Assembly (NCBI GenBank): GCA_964444665.1
Contig: CAYUIE010000003.1
Coordinates: 62,001 to 126,000, forward strand
Length of the DNA: 64,000 nt
From: CAYZTY01 sp964444665
GTDB taxonomy: Bacteria > Planctomycetota > Phycisphaerae > Sedimentisphaerales > CAYZTY01
Direction of reading: 5' to 3'
The position numbers and the translations under genes are program-made. Positions 25,985-34,868 of the stretch are shown here, piece after piece. The notes under the pieces are model-generated. The model was not told the DNA's origin, did no database searches, and was given only the letters and a program-made list of their open reading frames with translations. Every line of letters begins with the position of its first letter. The first letter of the stretch is position 1.

Positions 25985-27001
25985 TTGCAAAAAGTGCGTC
26001 TTGGTAAAAGCCGGATGGAAGTGACCAAAATCGGTTTTGGGGGAATACCTATTCAACGGCTGAGTGAACAGCAGGCCGTAAAGGTAATCCGCAGGGCAAT
26101 CGAACTGGGTATCGACTGGATTGACACGGCCAACGGCTACGGTCCGAGTGAGGAGAGAATCGGCAAGGCTATTAAATCGTACGACCGCAGTGCTATAAAA
26201 GTCTTCACCAAGGGCGGAGGAAAAACGCGTAACGAGCTGCAAAACCAGATTGAACTCTCATTCGAAAGGATGCAAACCGAGTATATTGACCTTTTCCAGT
26301 TTCACGGCGTCCCCAGCGAAGAGGTGTGGGAAGAGATGCTCTCGGACGGCTGCCTGGAGCTTATACTCGAACTAAAACAACAAGGTCGATTTCGACACAT
26401 AGGCGCCTCGTTTCATTCTCTCGAGGCGGCGCTGGCGGTTATGGACAATCTCGAAATTGAGGTCATTCAGTGGCCTTTCAACTTTATTATGGCCGACCGC
26501 GGCCGGAAGGTGCTGGAGAAATGCAGGGCCAACGACATCGGCTTTATCGCGATGAAGCCTTTTGGCGGGGGCGTCCTGGAAAATGCCGGCCTTTGCATTC
26601 GGTTTCTGCTGCAGTATCCGCAGGTTGCCCCGGACCCCGGCTTTGAAAAAGTCGAGGAGATAGAAGAGGTCGTCAGTCTTGCCAACCGGGCGAAGCCGCT
26701 CTCAGAGGAAGATAAAAGTAAAATCGAACGGCTGCGCAAGGAATTAGGGACGCGTTTTTGCCGGCAATGCGGATATTGTATGCCCTGCCCGGAAGGGATT
26801 AATATAATGTTTCTTATAACGATGAACTCGATAATAAAGCGGATGCCGCCGGAGGCGGTAATCGGCTGGCTCAGTGAACACGTCAAGATAGCTGATAACT
26901 GTACCGACTGCGGCCAATGCGAGACAAAATGCCCTTATAATCTTCCCATCAGACAATGTATGCGTGAAGGCATTAAGGCATTCAGAAGTCTAAAGCCGTG
27001 A
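25985..27001 (+). CDS. Aldo/keto reductase with C-terminal iron-sulfur motifs
   Basis: A 338-residue protein, probably starting at TTG 25985 because AAAGGAG lies just upstream. Residues 1-220 form the reductase barrel, with the catalytic Asp and Tyr in DTANGYGPSEERIG, Lys in FTKGG and His in FQFHG. The last 90 residues contain two cysteine clusters, CxxCxxCxxC (CRQCGYCMPC) and CxxCxxCxxxCP (CTDCGQCETKCP), which suggest two iron-sulfur centres. This combination is known in anaerobes, where the protein may couple carbonyl reduction to ferredoxin-like electron flow. The substrate is unknown. Confidence 0.88.
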   Translation: MQKVRLGKSRMEVTKIGFGGIPIQRLSEQQAVKVIRRAIELGIDWIDTANGYGPSEERIGKAIKSYDRSAIKVFTKGGGKTRNELQNQIELSFERMQTEYIDLFQFHGVPSEEVWEEMLSDGCLELILELKQQGRFRHIGASFHSLEAALAVMDNLEIEVIQWPFNFIMADRGRKVLEKCRANDIGFIAMKPFGGGVLENAGLCIRFLLQYPQVAPDPGFEKVEEIEEVVSLANRAKPLSEEDKSKIERLRKELGTRFCRQCGYCMPCPEGINIMFLITMNSIIKRMPPEAVIGWLSEHVKIADNCTDCGQCETKCPYNLPIRQCMREGIKAFRSLKP

Positions 27002-27025
27002 AGGCCGGAACCTGGCGCCGCCTTC

Positions 27026-27304
27026 TCAGCCAAAGTTATAATGTTTCGTGACCGCTTTTTTGACCTGCCAGGTGCAGCTTAAGTCTTCGGGGAAGACCAC
27101 AAAATCGCCCGGTCCGAAACTTACCGATTCATTTCCCTGGCGGTCGGTTACCGTGACTTCGCCATCGATGATAAGGCAGGTTTCCTTCTGGGTATAGTCC
27201 CAGTCGAATGTACTGGGCTCGCAGGACCAAATCGGCCAACCTTTGCATTTTTGCTCTTCTTCACCGGTTGGCTTTCGAACATCGATATCTTTTATTTCCG
27301 GCAC
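27026..27304 (-). CDS. Small cupin protein
   Basis: A 92-residue single-cupin protein. The jelly-roll motif region includes ETCLIIDGEVTV and FGPGDFVVFP, typical of the Cupin_3 (DUF861) family, whose better-known members are ureidoglycine aminohydrolases. Metal-binding histidines are sparse, so enzymatic activity is doubtful; it may bind a small ligand. It converges on the reductase gene with only 24 bases between stops and appears to be a single-gene unit. Confidence 0.8.
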   Translation of the reverse strand: MPEIKDIDVRKPTGEEEQKCKGWPIWSCEPSTFDWDYTQKETCLIIDGEVTVTDRQGNESVSFGPGDFVVFPEDLSCTWQVKKAVTKHYNFG

Positions 27305-27460
27305 TTTATTCCTCCCTATCCATCTTAATAATTTTTATTGGATGATTATACACTCAGAACCTAAAGCTGTGAAAAGGAATTTTCTAACAAACGGTGGCGG
27401 ATTGTCCTGGCTTGCGATATAAAAGGACTCGGCAATTATTATTTTTTACAGGAAGCAACT

Positions 27461-28258
27461 ATGGAGGAGATTCAGCTAAACAAACTCAAAGCCTGGTTTG
27501 ATGAATATGTTACCGGTTTTTATGGCGAAGACCGATACGTTAATGCAAATCTGAAATTGAAGCAGGACCACACATACCGGACACGCGATGAGATGCTCCT
27601 GCTGGCCTCGCAACTGGGCCTTAATATCCGGCAGCTCAGGACGGCCGAGACAATAGCGATATTTCATGATATCGGCCGGTTTGAGCAGTTCGTGCGTTAT
27701 CGCACCTATAACGATGTCAGAAGCGTGGACCATTGCCGGCTGGCCCTGCAGATAATTCACAATACCCATGTGCTTGAGCCGCTCGAACAGAGAGAAATAC
27801 AGATAATTGAGGCCGCTATTGAGTACCACGGCGCACTTGAGCTACCCGACAATCTCGATGGCGAGACTTTGCTTTTTGCCAAACTAATACGCGACGCCGA
27901 CAAAATCGACATTCTGAACATAGTCACCGACTACTATGGTAAATTTATAGAAAATCCGAAGGATTTTCCCCTTGAGCTGGAATTTCCTGATACCAAGGAA
28001 TACTCGCTCGAGGTACTAAGCGATGTGCTAAACGGTCGAAGGACCGAGTATAACAAACTGCGCACTTTAAACGATATGAAACTGCTCCAGTTAGGATGGG
28101 TTTACGATGTAAATTTTGCCGCTACGCTGAAGCGTATAAAACAACGAGAACTATTAGAAAAGCTGGTCAGATTTCTGCCGGATACGGAAGACATCAAAAA
28201 CGCTCAAAAACGGGTTCTGGCATACATTGAAGACCGTATAGCTGAGGGTGATTTATAA
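27461..28258 (+). CDS. HD-domain phosphohydrolase
   Basis: A 265-residue protein with an HD domain in about residues 35-150. The key HD pair is in FHDIGRFEQF, with further metal ligands likely in EYHGAL and in RDADKIDIL. It is expected to hydrolyse a phosphate ester or nucleotide in the cytoplasm; the substrate cannot be predicted. The C-terminal hundred residues are helical and unrecognised. It precedes purC, which appears to have its own promoter. Confidence 0.82.
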   Translation: MEEIQLNKLKAWFDEYVTGFYGEDRYVNANLKLKQDHTYRTRDEMLLLASQLGLNIRQLRTAETIAIFHDIGRFEQFVRYRTYNDVRSVDHCRLALQIIHNTHVLEPLEQREIQIIEAAIEYHGALELPDNLDGETLLFAKLIRDADKIDILNIVTDYYGKFIENPKDFPLELEFPDTKEYSLEVLSDVLNGRRTEYNKLRTLNDMKLLQLGWVYDVNFAATLKRIKQRELLEKLVRFLPDTEDIKNAQKRVLAYIEDRIAEGDL

Positions 28259-28263
28259 CCAGC

Positions 28264-28292
28264 TTGACAGGATTGGGCCGCCGGTTTACTAT
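28264..28292 (+). promoter_or_regulatory. Predicted sigma-70-type promoter for purC
   Basis: TTGACA (28264-28269), a 17-base spacer and TACTAT (28287-28292) give a good match to the vegetative consensus, about 60 bases before the purC start. Confidence 0.5.
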
Positions 28293-28357
28293 ATGCGCCT
28301 GGCAGTAAAATCCTCAAGTTTATAAACGGTGAAGACATAAATTAACGGGGTATTGCA

Positions 28358-29257
28358 ATGACACAAACAGTTCTACAAACAGATATTTCACAGTACTCAG
28401 CGAAACATGGCAAGGTGCGAGACATCTATGAGCTGGACGATAAGCTATTGATAGTGGCAACGGATAGAATAAGCGCTTTCGACGTGATTATGACCAATGG
28501 AATACCGTATAAAGGTATTGTGCTGACTCAGATATCCAAGTTCTGGTTTGATTTTCTTCAGTCCGACGTGGAACATCATTTGATTACCGACGATGTTAAA
28601 TCGTTTCCGCCGCCGTTTTGTGATTACCGGGACCAGCTTACCGGCCGAAGTATGCTGGTTAAAAAGTCACAGGTTCTGCCGATTGAATGCGTAGTCCGGG
28701 GGTATTTGGCCGGCTCCGGCTGGAAAGAATATCGGGACAACCAGACCGTATGCGGCGTTAAGCTTCCGGCAGGATTAAAACAATGCCAGAAGCTGCCAGA
28801 GCCTATTTTTACGCCGGCCACAAAGGCCGAGCTTGGCCGGCACGATGAAAATATCAGTTTTGAGAAAAGCGCGGAAATAATCGGCCGTGAGGCGGCAACG
28901 TATGTACGCGATAAGAGCATAGAGATTTTCAAAAAGTCAACCGACTATGCCGAATCAAGGGGCCTGATTCTTTCCGACACCAAGTTTGAGTGGGGCCTGC
29001 TCAATGATAAAATCATTCTAATTGACGAAGTTCTTACGCCCGATTCGTCGAGGTTCTGGCCTGCCGACAAATATGAAGCCGGACGGGACCAGGAAAGTTT
29101 CGACAAACAGTTCGTCCGAAATTATCTGGAAAGCATCAACTTCGACAAATCCGGTCAGGGCATTACGCTGCCGGATGATATTGTTGAAAAGACAAGCGCA
29201 AAATATATCGAGGCCTATGAAAAACTAACGGGTAAAAAGTTCAAACTGGCCTCATAA
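28358..29257 (+). CDS. purC: SAICAR synthase (purine biosynthesis)
   Basis: A 299-residue phosphoribosylaminoimidazole-succinocarboxamide synthase. It shows the family motifs KVRDIYEL near the N-terminus, the CVVRGYLAGSGWKEY signature and VLTPDSSRFWP, with an ATP-grasp-like fold. It joins aspartate to CAIR using ATP, the eighth step of IMP synthesis. The length of about 300 matches the yeast-like long form rather than the 240-residue E. coli form. No other purine gene is in the window. A predicted promoter lies at 28264-28292. Confidence 0.95.
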   Translation: MTQTVLQTDISQYSAKHGKVRDIYELDDKLLIVATDRISAFDVIMTNGIPYKGIVLTQISKFWFDFLQSDVEHHLITDDVKSFPPPFCDYRDQLTGRSMLVKKSQVLPIECVVRGYLAGSGWKEYRDNQTVCGVKLPAGLKQCQKLPEPIFTPATKAELGRHDENISFEKSAEIIGREAATYVRDKSIEIFKKSTDYAESRGLILSDTKFEWGLLNDKIILIDEVLTPDSSRFWPADKYEAGRDQESFDKQFVRNYLESINFDKSGQGITLPDDIVEKTSAKYIEAYEKLTGKKFKLAS

Positions 29258-29376
29258 CCGGAAAAATTAAGACTGAGAAGGTTCAATAATTTGGCAGGCC
29301 TGGATTCATAGAAGAAATGACAACAACCAGCCGAATAGTAACAAGGTAGTGCCCCCATCAATCACAAAATATCGTT

Positions 29377-30153
29377 ATGTATAATATGACTGAATACGAT
29401 TTTCCTGCAGATATAGACTGGCGGCATTGGGTACAGCGCTGGGACAGAATGCAGGAACGCTACCTTCTGAAGAGGCCGGAGCGTTTCGCGATTATTGTGC
29501 AGATGATTAGCTCAACGCAAAGAACCGTTAGCCGGGTGCTTGACCTCGGTTGCGGTACAGGCAGCCTTATGCTGCAGATATTGGAGAATTTTCCCAAAGC
29601 GAACGTCATCGGCATCGATTTCGACCCGACCCTGCTGCCTCTTGCGAATCAAAGGTTAGAGCATTTTGGCGAGCGCGCAAAGTTAATCCTTGCGGATTTG
29701 CGTGATGATTCGTGGAGTAAACTTGTGCCCCATTCGATAGATGCTGTAGTATCCGCAACCGCCTTACACTGGTTCAAGCCGCAGGAATTGGCACACTTGT
29801 ATCATAAAATTGCCGGAGTTCTTCTGCCAGGCGGTATTTTTCTAAATGCAGACCACGTTAGCAGCGATCATCCTCCCATCCAGAAGACATGGCAGGAGAA
29901 TCGAAAAAAGATGCGCGCCGAACATTTAAACAAACAATCTGATAGCTGGGAAAGTTTTTGGGAAGATTATACCAAAGCCCTTGGGACTAATGCCCGCGAG
30001 ATAAATATGCGTGTAATCGGCCAATGGAACGGAGGCATCGAAGAGGGCATGTCACTTGCATGGCACTTTGAGAATCTGCAAGAAAGCGGATTCGACTGCG
30101 TGGACTGTTTCTGGCGGTGCGATTGCGATGCCATCTATGGCAGTATCCTGTAA
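29377..30153 (+). CDS. Class I SAM-dependent methyltransferase
   Basis: A 258-residue protein with the SAM-binding motif I VLDLGCGTGSL followed by motif II GIDFDP and the post-motif VVSATALHWF. This is the trans-aconitate/ubiE-like methyltransferase class; the substrate is unknown. The next two genes follow at gaps of 18 and 17 bases, so it probably begins a three-gene operon with a sugar-isomerase-like protein and a fructosamine-kinase-like protein. Confidence 0.85.
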   Translation: MYNMTEYDFPADIDWRHWVQRWDRMQERYLLKRPERFAIIVQMISSTQRTVSRVLDLGCGTGSLMLQILENFPKANVIGIDFDPTLLPLANQRLEHFGERAKLILADLRDDSWSKLVPHSIDAVVSATALHWFKPQELAHLYHKIAGVLLPGGIFLNADHVSSDHPPIQKTWQENRKKMRAEHLNKQSDSWESFWEDYTKALGTNAREINMRVIGQWNGGIEEGMSLAWHFENLQESGFDCVDCFWRCDCDAIYGSIL

Positions 30154-30171
30154 AAATACTGGAGTAAAATA

Positions 30172-31005
30172 ATGCAAGAAAAAAAATTCCAGTTCGGAAT
30201 TTTCGCATGGTTCGGATACCGGTTACATATTGCACAGCGAGCGCGCCTTATAAAAGATGCCGGCTTCGATATTGTTTCACTCTGGTGGGGTGAAGAAGAA
30301 AAGGCCAACACCGGTTCCTTGCACGACCTGCCGCCCATCGTTCGTGACAGTGGTCTTACAATCGATAACATACACGTACCTTTCGAGGACTGTAATGATT
30401 TCTGGAGCGAGGTTGAGAGCATCCGGCAAAACATGCTGTATAGACACTTGACCTGGCTCGACGACTGCGCCAAGCATAAAATCCCGAAAATAGTGATGCA
30501 TCTTACACAAGGGCCGAATCCACCAGCTCCTAACGAACCCGGCCTTTCAATAATAAAGCAACTCGTAAAGGCGGCGGAAGATAAAAACGTGATTCTTGCC
30601 GTGGAAAATATCCAATGTACTGAGCATCTCGATTTTGTCTTCTCCAAAATCGATTCGCCTCATTTTGCCTTTTGCTATGACAGCTCACACGACTTTCTAT
30701 GGAGCCGACAGCCATGTGAACTATTAAACAAGTGGGCAGGTCGTCTTGTAACGACCCACTTTTCCGACAATGATGGGCAGGAAGATCGACACTGGCTTCC
30801 GAATACCGGTACCGTTAATTGGCAAAAAATCGGACGCAATTTCCCTATTGAGACATACGCAGGCCCCCTTCTGTTAGAGCTGCTGCCTGAGCAGAACGGG
30901 CCGAAAAGGTCGGCTGAGGAATTTGTTACAGCGGCTTATGAAAGTGTATGCACGGTTGCAGAGATTCTGCTTAAGAGCAGGCAGCAAGGCCCGTCTAATC
31001 ATTAA
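30172..31005 (+). CDS. Sugar phosphate isomerase/epimerase-like TIM-barrel protein
   Basis: A 277-residue AP-endonuclease-2/xylose-isomerase-type barrel. Metal ligands are suggested by AVENIQ, CYDSSHD and THFSDNDGQEDRH, the usual Glu, Asp/His, His/Asp series of this family. It is the middle gene of a tight three-gene cluster. Members act as isomerases, epimerases or dehydratases on sugars and inositols; no closer assignment is possible from sequence alone. Confidence 0.83.
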   Translation: MQEKKFQFGIFAWFGYRLHIAQRARLIKDAGFDIVSLWWGEEEKANTGSLHDLPPIVRDSGLTIDNIHVPFEDCNDFWSEVESIRQNMLYRHLTWLDDCAKHKIPKIVMHLTQGPNPPAPNEPGLSIIKQLVKAAEDKNVILAVENIQCTEHLDFVFSKIDSPHFAFCYDSSHDFLWSRQPCELLNKWAGRLVTTHFSDNDGQEDRHWLPNTGTVNWQKIGRNFPIETYAGPLLLELLPEQNGPKRSAEEFVTAAYESVCTVAEILLKSRQQGPSNH

Positions 31006-31022
31006 CCTCCGGGAGTTTACGA

Positions 31023-31940
31023 ATGGATGGTGAAGGTTTCAGTATTGACAAGAGGTTGGCCACTGCCATTATTCGCGACAGCATCAACGCTTCTCTTACG
31101 GTTACTGCGATAAGTCCGCTTCATGGCGGTATGATTAATCGCGTCGAAGAATGGCAAACGGATGGTAACCCACCATCCATAGTGGCAAAGGTAAGTCCAG
31201 AGAAAGACCGGCGGGACTTTTTCGACGAATATGAATCGCTTAGATGGTATCGTTCACAAACTTCCTTTCCCGTGCCTGAGCCTTACGCATGCGTTTCAGA
31301 AACCAAGTATTTTGAAGGTAGTTTTCTTTTGATGCAGAAGGTAAAAGGCAGTAATCTGGGCCAGGTGCATCTGACGGCAAACGGAATGCGAAGCTTTCAG
31401 GAACAGTTAGCTGATGTGCTCATCGACCTGCACAATCACACACGCCGGAATTATGGCAGTGCCCTGCAAGCAAAGGGGAAAAATCGCTGGCTCGATATTT
31501 TCGCACCACAAATTGAAAGCAATTTTTCGAAAATGAAAGAGCACTTCGACCCTCATCGTCGGGATACTGTAAGCAAAATGTTGGACCATTTGGATGAATG
31601 GCTGCCTGAGTTTGGCCTGCCAACGCTGGTACATGGCGATATCTGGGCAACAAATATTATGGTAGATGATGCCAATCCCGACATGCCTTCGATAACCGCC
31701 TTTCTCGACAGCCACGCCCGCTTCGCAGAGGTCGAGTATGAACTGGCATACCTTCGAATTTTTCACACTGCCGACGAGACGTTTTTCAGTCGTTACACAC
31801 GTTGCCACCCCCTACTTGAAGGCTTCGAGCGCAGGTGTCTCGTATACTGGCTTAATACGATGATGCTGCACGTCTGGCTATTTGGAACAGGTTACCTACA
31901 GGCCTGCGAACAACTCGTAGACAAAATTGCGAGACTTTAG
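31023..31940 (+). CDS. Fructosamine kinase / aminoglycoside phosphotransferase-family protein
   Basis: A 305-residue protein-kinase-like small-molecule kinase with GGGAG upstream of the ATG. The catalytic loop reads LVHGDIWATN, followed by the metal-binding aspartate in FLDSHARFAEVEYELAYL, a spacing and sequence like fructosamine-3-kinases (HGDLWxxN, then DPAxxxGxxExDLA). The usual DPA is altered to DSH. Together with the isomerase-like and methyltransferase genes it may handle damaged or modified sugars, which is inference from context. Confidence 0.8.
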   Translation: MDGEGFSIDKRLATAIIRDSINASLTVTAISPLHGGMINRVEEWQTDGNPPSIVAKVSPEKDRRDFFDEYESLRWYRSQTSFPVPEPYACVSETKYFEGSFLLMQKVKGSNLGQVHLTANGMRSFQEQLADVLIDLHNHTRRNYGSALQAKGKNRWLDIFAPQIESNFSKMKEHFDPHRRDTVSKMLDHLDEWLPEFGLPTLVHGDIWATNIMVDDANPDMPSITAFLDSHARFAEVEYELAYLRIFHTADETFFSRYTRCHPLLEGFERRCLVYWLNTMMLHVWLFGTGYLQACEQLVDKIARL

Positions 31941-31966
31941 TTTCCTTTCGGCATAGAAGTCAAACG

Positions 31967-31995
31967 TTGATTTTTTTGTTATGAAGTGGTATATT
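31967..31995 (+). promoter_or_regulatory. Predicted sigma-70-type promoter for ABC/DUF1854 pair
   Basis: TTGATT (31967-31972), a 17-base spacer and TATATT (31990-31995), about 70 bases before the ABC transporter start. Confidence 0.5.
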
Positions 31996-32064
31996 AACAC
32001 AATGCGTTTTTTCTGCAAAAAGCCGAGCATAAAATAAATCATTTATTTGCAGGTTGTATCAATT

Positions 32065-34293
32065 ATGGAGAGGGAAAAACTCCCACAAGACATAAAGAAA
32101 AAGCTGGAGACCGATTTTCCTGATGAGCAGATGCTCATTATACTGAGCTCTGATATCACTCATGAGGGCGTTTACGGCATCGAGTGGCTTGTGGTTACCG
32201 ACAAGCGAGTTTTAGTTTTCTCGGAAAAAAGCAACAATGTGTCTGCACTATTTTCGACGAAGCTGGAGTCCATAGAGCAGATTGATTTAGTCAATCTGGT
32301 TGGCAGCGGTATGGTACAGGTAAAGACCGCGGAGGGTACACACAGGGTAATCACATACTCGGACGCAAAGAATCCGGACTTCGGCCAGGCAGTTGATGAC
32401 ATCAAAGATATTCTAAAAGGAAAATCAATAGAGAATAAGGCCCGAACCAAGCCCCGAAAAATATGTGAGAACTGCTTACTGCCCATTCCGCGAGAGATGA
32501 ATAAATGTCCCAGGTGCACCGACAAGAGAAAAACGCTCTTAAGCATCCTCAGTTTTTCAAGACCCTATGTGAAACTTCTGGGCTGGATGCTCTTGGGAAT
32601 GATTGCAAGCACCTGCTGCGGATTGATAACCCCCTATATGAGCAAATTGTTTATCGACCAGATTCTGAAGCCCAGTCCTGTAACCGGTATGTTCCAGTAT
32701 GCCAAGTGGCTGCCTGTAGCGGCCTCGGTGCTGCTTATATCATACGCCGGCCAACTGTTTTTTGCCGGCATACAGGAGCGTCTGGGGGGCAAGTTGGGCT
32801 TTAGAACCACGCACGATGTCCGCTCAGCCATATACAATAAACTGCAGGACCTTTCGCTATCTTTCTTCGACAAACATCAGACCGGCGCGCTTCTGTCCAG
32901 AGTCAATCAGGATACCGGCGAGCTGCAGAGGCTGCTGGTGGACTTCATACCACTGACGCTGGAAAGCGCGTTTATGCTGCTTGGAGTAGGCATAATTCTC
33001 TTTATGCTGAGCTGGCAATTGACGCTGTTTGTTTTCATACCAATTGTGGCAACTATCGTTTTCATCAAGACTATTTTTTCCAAGATACGCACTTATTTCC
33101 ACCGTTTCTTCCATCGACGTTCGAAATTAAGCGCCCTGGTAAATGATTCTCTCTCAGGAATGAGGGTCATCAAGGCCTTCGGCCAGGAACGGGTAGAGAT
33201 GAGCAAATTCGGCAGGAAAAGCAGTGATTATCGCAACGCAGGCATCGACCTTACGACCAAATGGAGTGTTTACCACCCGATTTTACACTTCTTCATAATG
33301 TCGGGAGTAGTAATTGTGTGGTTTATCGGCGGCAGATTTGTAATTAGTGGTAAGATGTCACTTGGCTCGGTTGTGGCATATTCCGGGTACCTTATGATGT
33401 TCTACAGACCCGTCTTCATATTGACCAGAATGATTGACCTTGTTACGAACGCCCTTAGTGCCGCTGAGCGTGTCTTTGACATAATCGATACAGAGCCGGA
33501 CATCAAGGAAGCTGCCGATGCAGTTGATATTGGTGATATCAAAGGCGAGATTGAATTTCAAGATGTGACTTTCGGGTATAATAAATTCGACCCGGTAATT
33601 AAAGATTTGAGTGTAAAAATCGCCGCAAATGAGAAAATCGGCCTGGTAGGCAAAAGTGGAGCCGGCAAGAGCACCATTATCAATTTGATGTGCCGTCTGT
33701 ATGACGTAAATAAGGGCCGAATTCTTATCGATGGCGTTGACCTTCGCAACATAAAATATGCCGACCTGAGACGACAGATTGGTATCGTACTGCAGGAAAC
33801 ATTCCTGTTTAACGGCACTATTTACGACAATATCGCTTACGCCAGACCCAACGCGGCGCGCGAAGAAGTCATCAGTGCGGCAATAGCGGCAAACGCACAT
33901 GAATTTATAATCGAGAAGCTCGACGGCTACGATACCGAAGTCGGCGAAAGAGGTGACAGACTCTCCGGCGGTGAAAAACAACGAATAGCCATCGCACGAG
34001 CTATCCTGCGAGACCCAAGAATCCTCGTTCTTGATGAAGCCACCTCATCGGTAGATACCGAAACCGAAAAGAAGATTCAGGAAGCACTTGCCACACTGAC
34101 CAGCGGTAGAACTACTATTGCTATCGCACACCGGCTTTCAACGCTGCGGAATTGTGACCGACTGCTGGTAATCGAGGACGGCAGAGTCGTTGAAAGCGGT
34201 ACACACGCTGAACTGATAGCAAAAGAAGGTGCGTTTTATAAACTCGTTACGATGCAGAAAGAGCTTTCAGAAATTATCGCGATTAATGGTTAA
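32065..34293 (+). CDS. ABC exporter with N-terminal PH-like and zinc-ribbon domains
   Basis: The start at ATG 32065 is preferred over a TTG six codons earlier; the product is about 742 residues. Residues 1-115 resemble a bacterial PH-like domain (WLVVTDKRVLVFSE). Next comes a zinc ribbon, C-x2-C-x10-C-x2-C (CENC...CPRC, about 131-146). A six-helix exporter domain spans about 165-460. The ATPase has Walker A GKSGAGKST, Q-loop QETFLFNGTIYDN, signature RLSGGEKQR and Walker B ILVLDEAT, all intact. The next gene is DUF1854, a pairing seen for transporters linked to cyanophycin metabolism in other bacteria; no cyanophycin gene is in this window, so the substrate is open. Confidence 0.88.
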   Translation: MEREKLPQDIKKKLETDFPDEQMLIILSSDITHEGVYGIEWLVVTDKRVLVFSEKSNNVSALFSTKLESIEQIDLVNLVGSGMVQVKTAEGTHRVITYSDAKNPDFGQAVDDIKDILKGKSIENKARTKPRKICENCLLPIPREMNKCPRCTDKRKTLLSILSFSRPYVKLLGWMLLGMIASTCCGLITPYMSKLFIDQILKPSPVTGMFQYAKWLPVAASVLLISYAGQLFFAGIQERLGGKLGFRTTHDVRSAIYNKLQDLSLSFFDKHQTGALLSRVNQDTGELQRLLVDFIPLTLESAFMLLGVGIILFMLSWQLTLFVFIPIVATIVFIKTIFSKIRTYFHRFFHRRSKLSALVNDSLSGMRVIKAFGQERVEMSKFGRKSSDYRNAGIDLTTKWSVYHPILHFFIMSGVVIVWFIGGRFVISGKMSLGSVVAYSGYLMMFYRPVFILTRMIDLVTNALSAAERVFDIIDTEPDIKEAADAVDIGDIKGEIEFQDVTFGYNKFDPVIKDLSVKIAANEKIGLVGKSGAGKSTIINLMCRLYDVNKGRILIDGVDLRNIKYADLRRQIGIVLQETFLFNGTIYDNIAYARPNAAREEVISAAIAANAHEFIIEKLDGYDTEVGERGDRLSGGEKQRIAIARAILRDPRILVLDEATSSVDTETEKKIQEALATLTSGRTTIAIAHRLSTLRNCDRLLVIEDGRVVESGTHAELIAKEGAFYKLVTMQKELSEIIAING

Positions 34294-34299
34294 CACACG

Positions 34300-34797
34300 A
34301 TGAATACTCTTAACGCAACAAAGATAAGCTTTAATAAAAGCAAGAAGACCAGCCCGCTGAGTATAACATTAGAGGACGGCTCTGTGGTGAAGGATGTACA
34401 CTGTGTGAGGCTGTTTCCACTGAGTGAGCCCGATACCTTTATTTCCGTGGTGCGTCGCGAAGACGGCCATCTACGGGAGATTGGTATTATAAGGAAATTA
34501 AAGGAACTGACAAGTGAGCAGCAGCGGCTGGTTCGGCAGGACATTAAACTAAGGTATTTTGTGCCGGAGATTAAAGACATCAATAAGATAACAGCGCGTC
34601 ACGGCTTATATGAATGGGACGTTGTTACCGGGAGGGGCAACAAGAACTTTTCCCTTAGAAGTATAAGAGAAAATATCGCTGTTAATGACAAAGGGATGAT
34701 AATAATTACCGACCTCGAAAGATGCAGGTACAAAATCACTGATTGCGAGAGATTGCCGGTGAAGGCTCGTACTGAATTGGATCAAGTGCTCCTGTAA
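34300..34797 (+). CDS. DUF1854 protein paired with ABC exporter
   Basis: A 165-residue soluble protein starting 6 bases after the exporter stop. It carries the DUF1854 features: a beta-rich N-terminus with EDGSVVKDVHCVRLFPLSEPD, REIGIIRKLKEL, then RYFVPEI and a C-terminal YEWDVVTGRG. The family sits beside ABC exporters like the one upstream and is presumed to work with it, perhaps as a cytoplasmic regulator or substrate adaptor. It ends 71 bases from the convergent lpxB gene. Confidence 0.8.
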   Translation: MNTLNATKISFNKSKKTSPLSITLEDGSVVKDVHCVRLFPLSEPDTFISVVRREDGHLREIGIIRKLKELTSEQQRLVRQDIKLRYFVPEIKDINKITARHGLYEWDVVTGRGNKNFSLRSIRENIAVNDKGMIIITDLERCRYKITDCERLPVKARTELDQVLL

Positions 34798-34868
34798 GAC
34801 CGAATCAAACCCCCGGACAGGGGAAAATTTTCCTTTTGCCCTGGCTACTACATTCAGAAACTCCATCC

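Noticed and set aside
27000..27028. GAAGGC/GCCTTC hairpin between the reductase and cupin genes as a terminator
   Set aside because: The stem has a bulge and no T-run follows; it may be chance in a short convergent gap.
33358..33981. A 207-codon minus-strand frame opposite the ABC transporter ATPase
   Set aside because: It is a shadow of the conserved ATPase sequence with no ribosome-binding site.
34802..34845. GC-rich and GGAAAATTTTCC palindromic sequences between the DUF1854 gene and lpxB as a terminator
   Set aside because: Only short stems form and no T-run follows on either strand in the right place.
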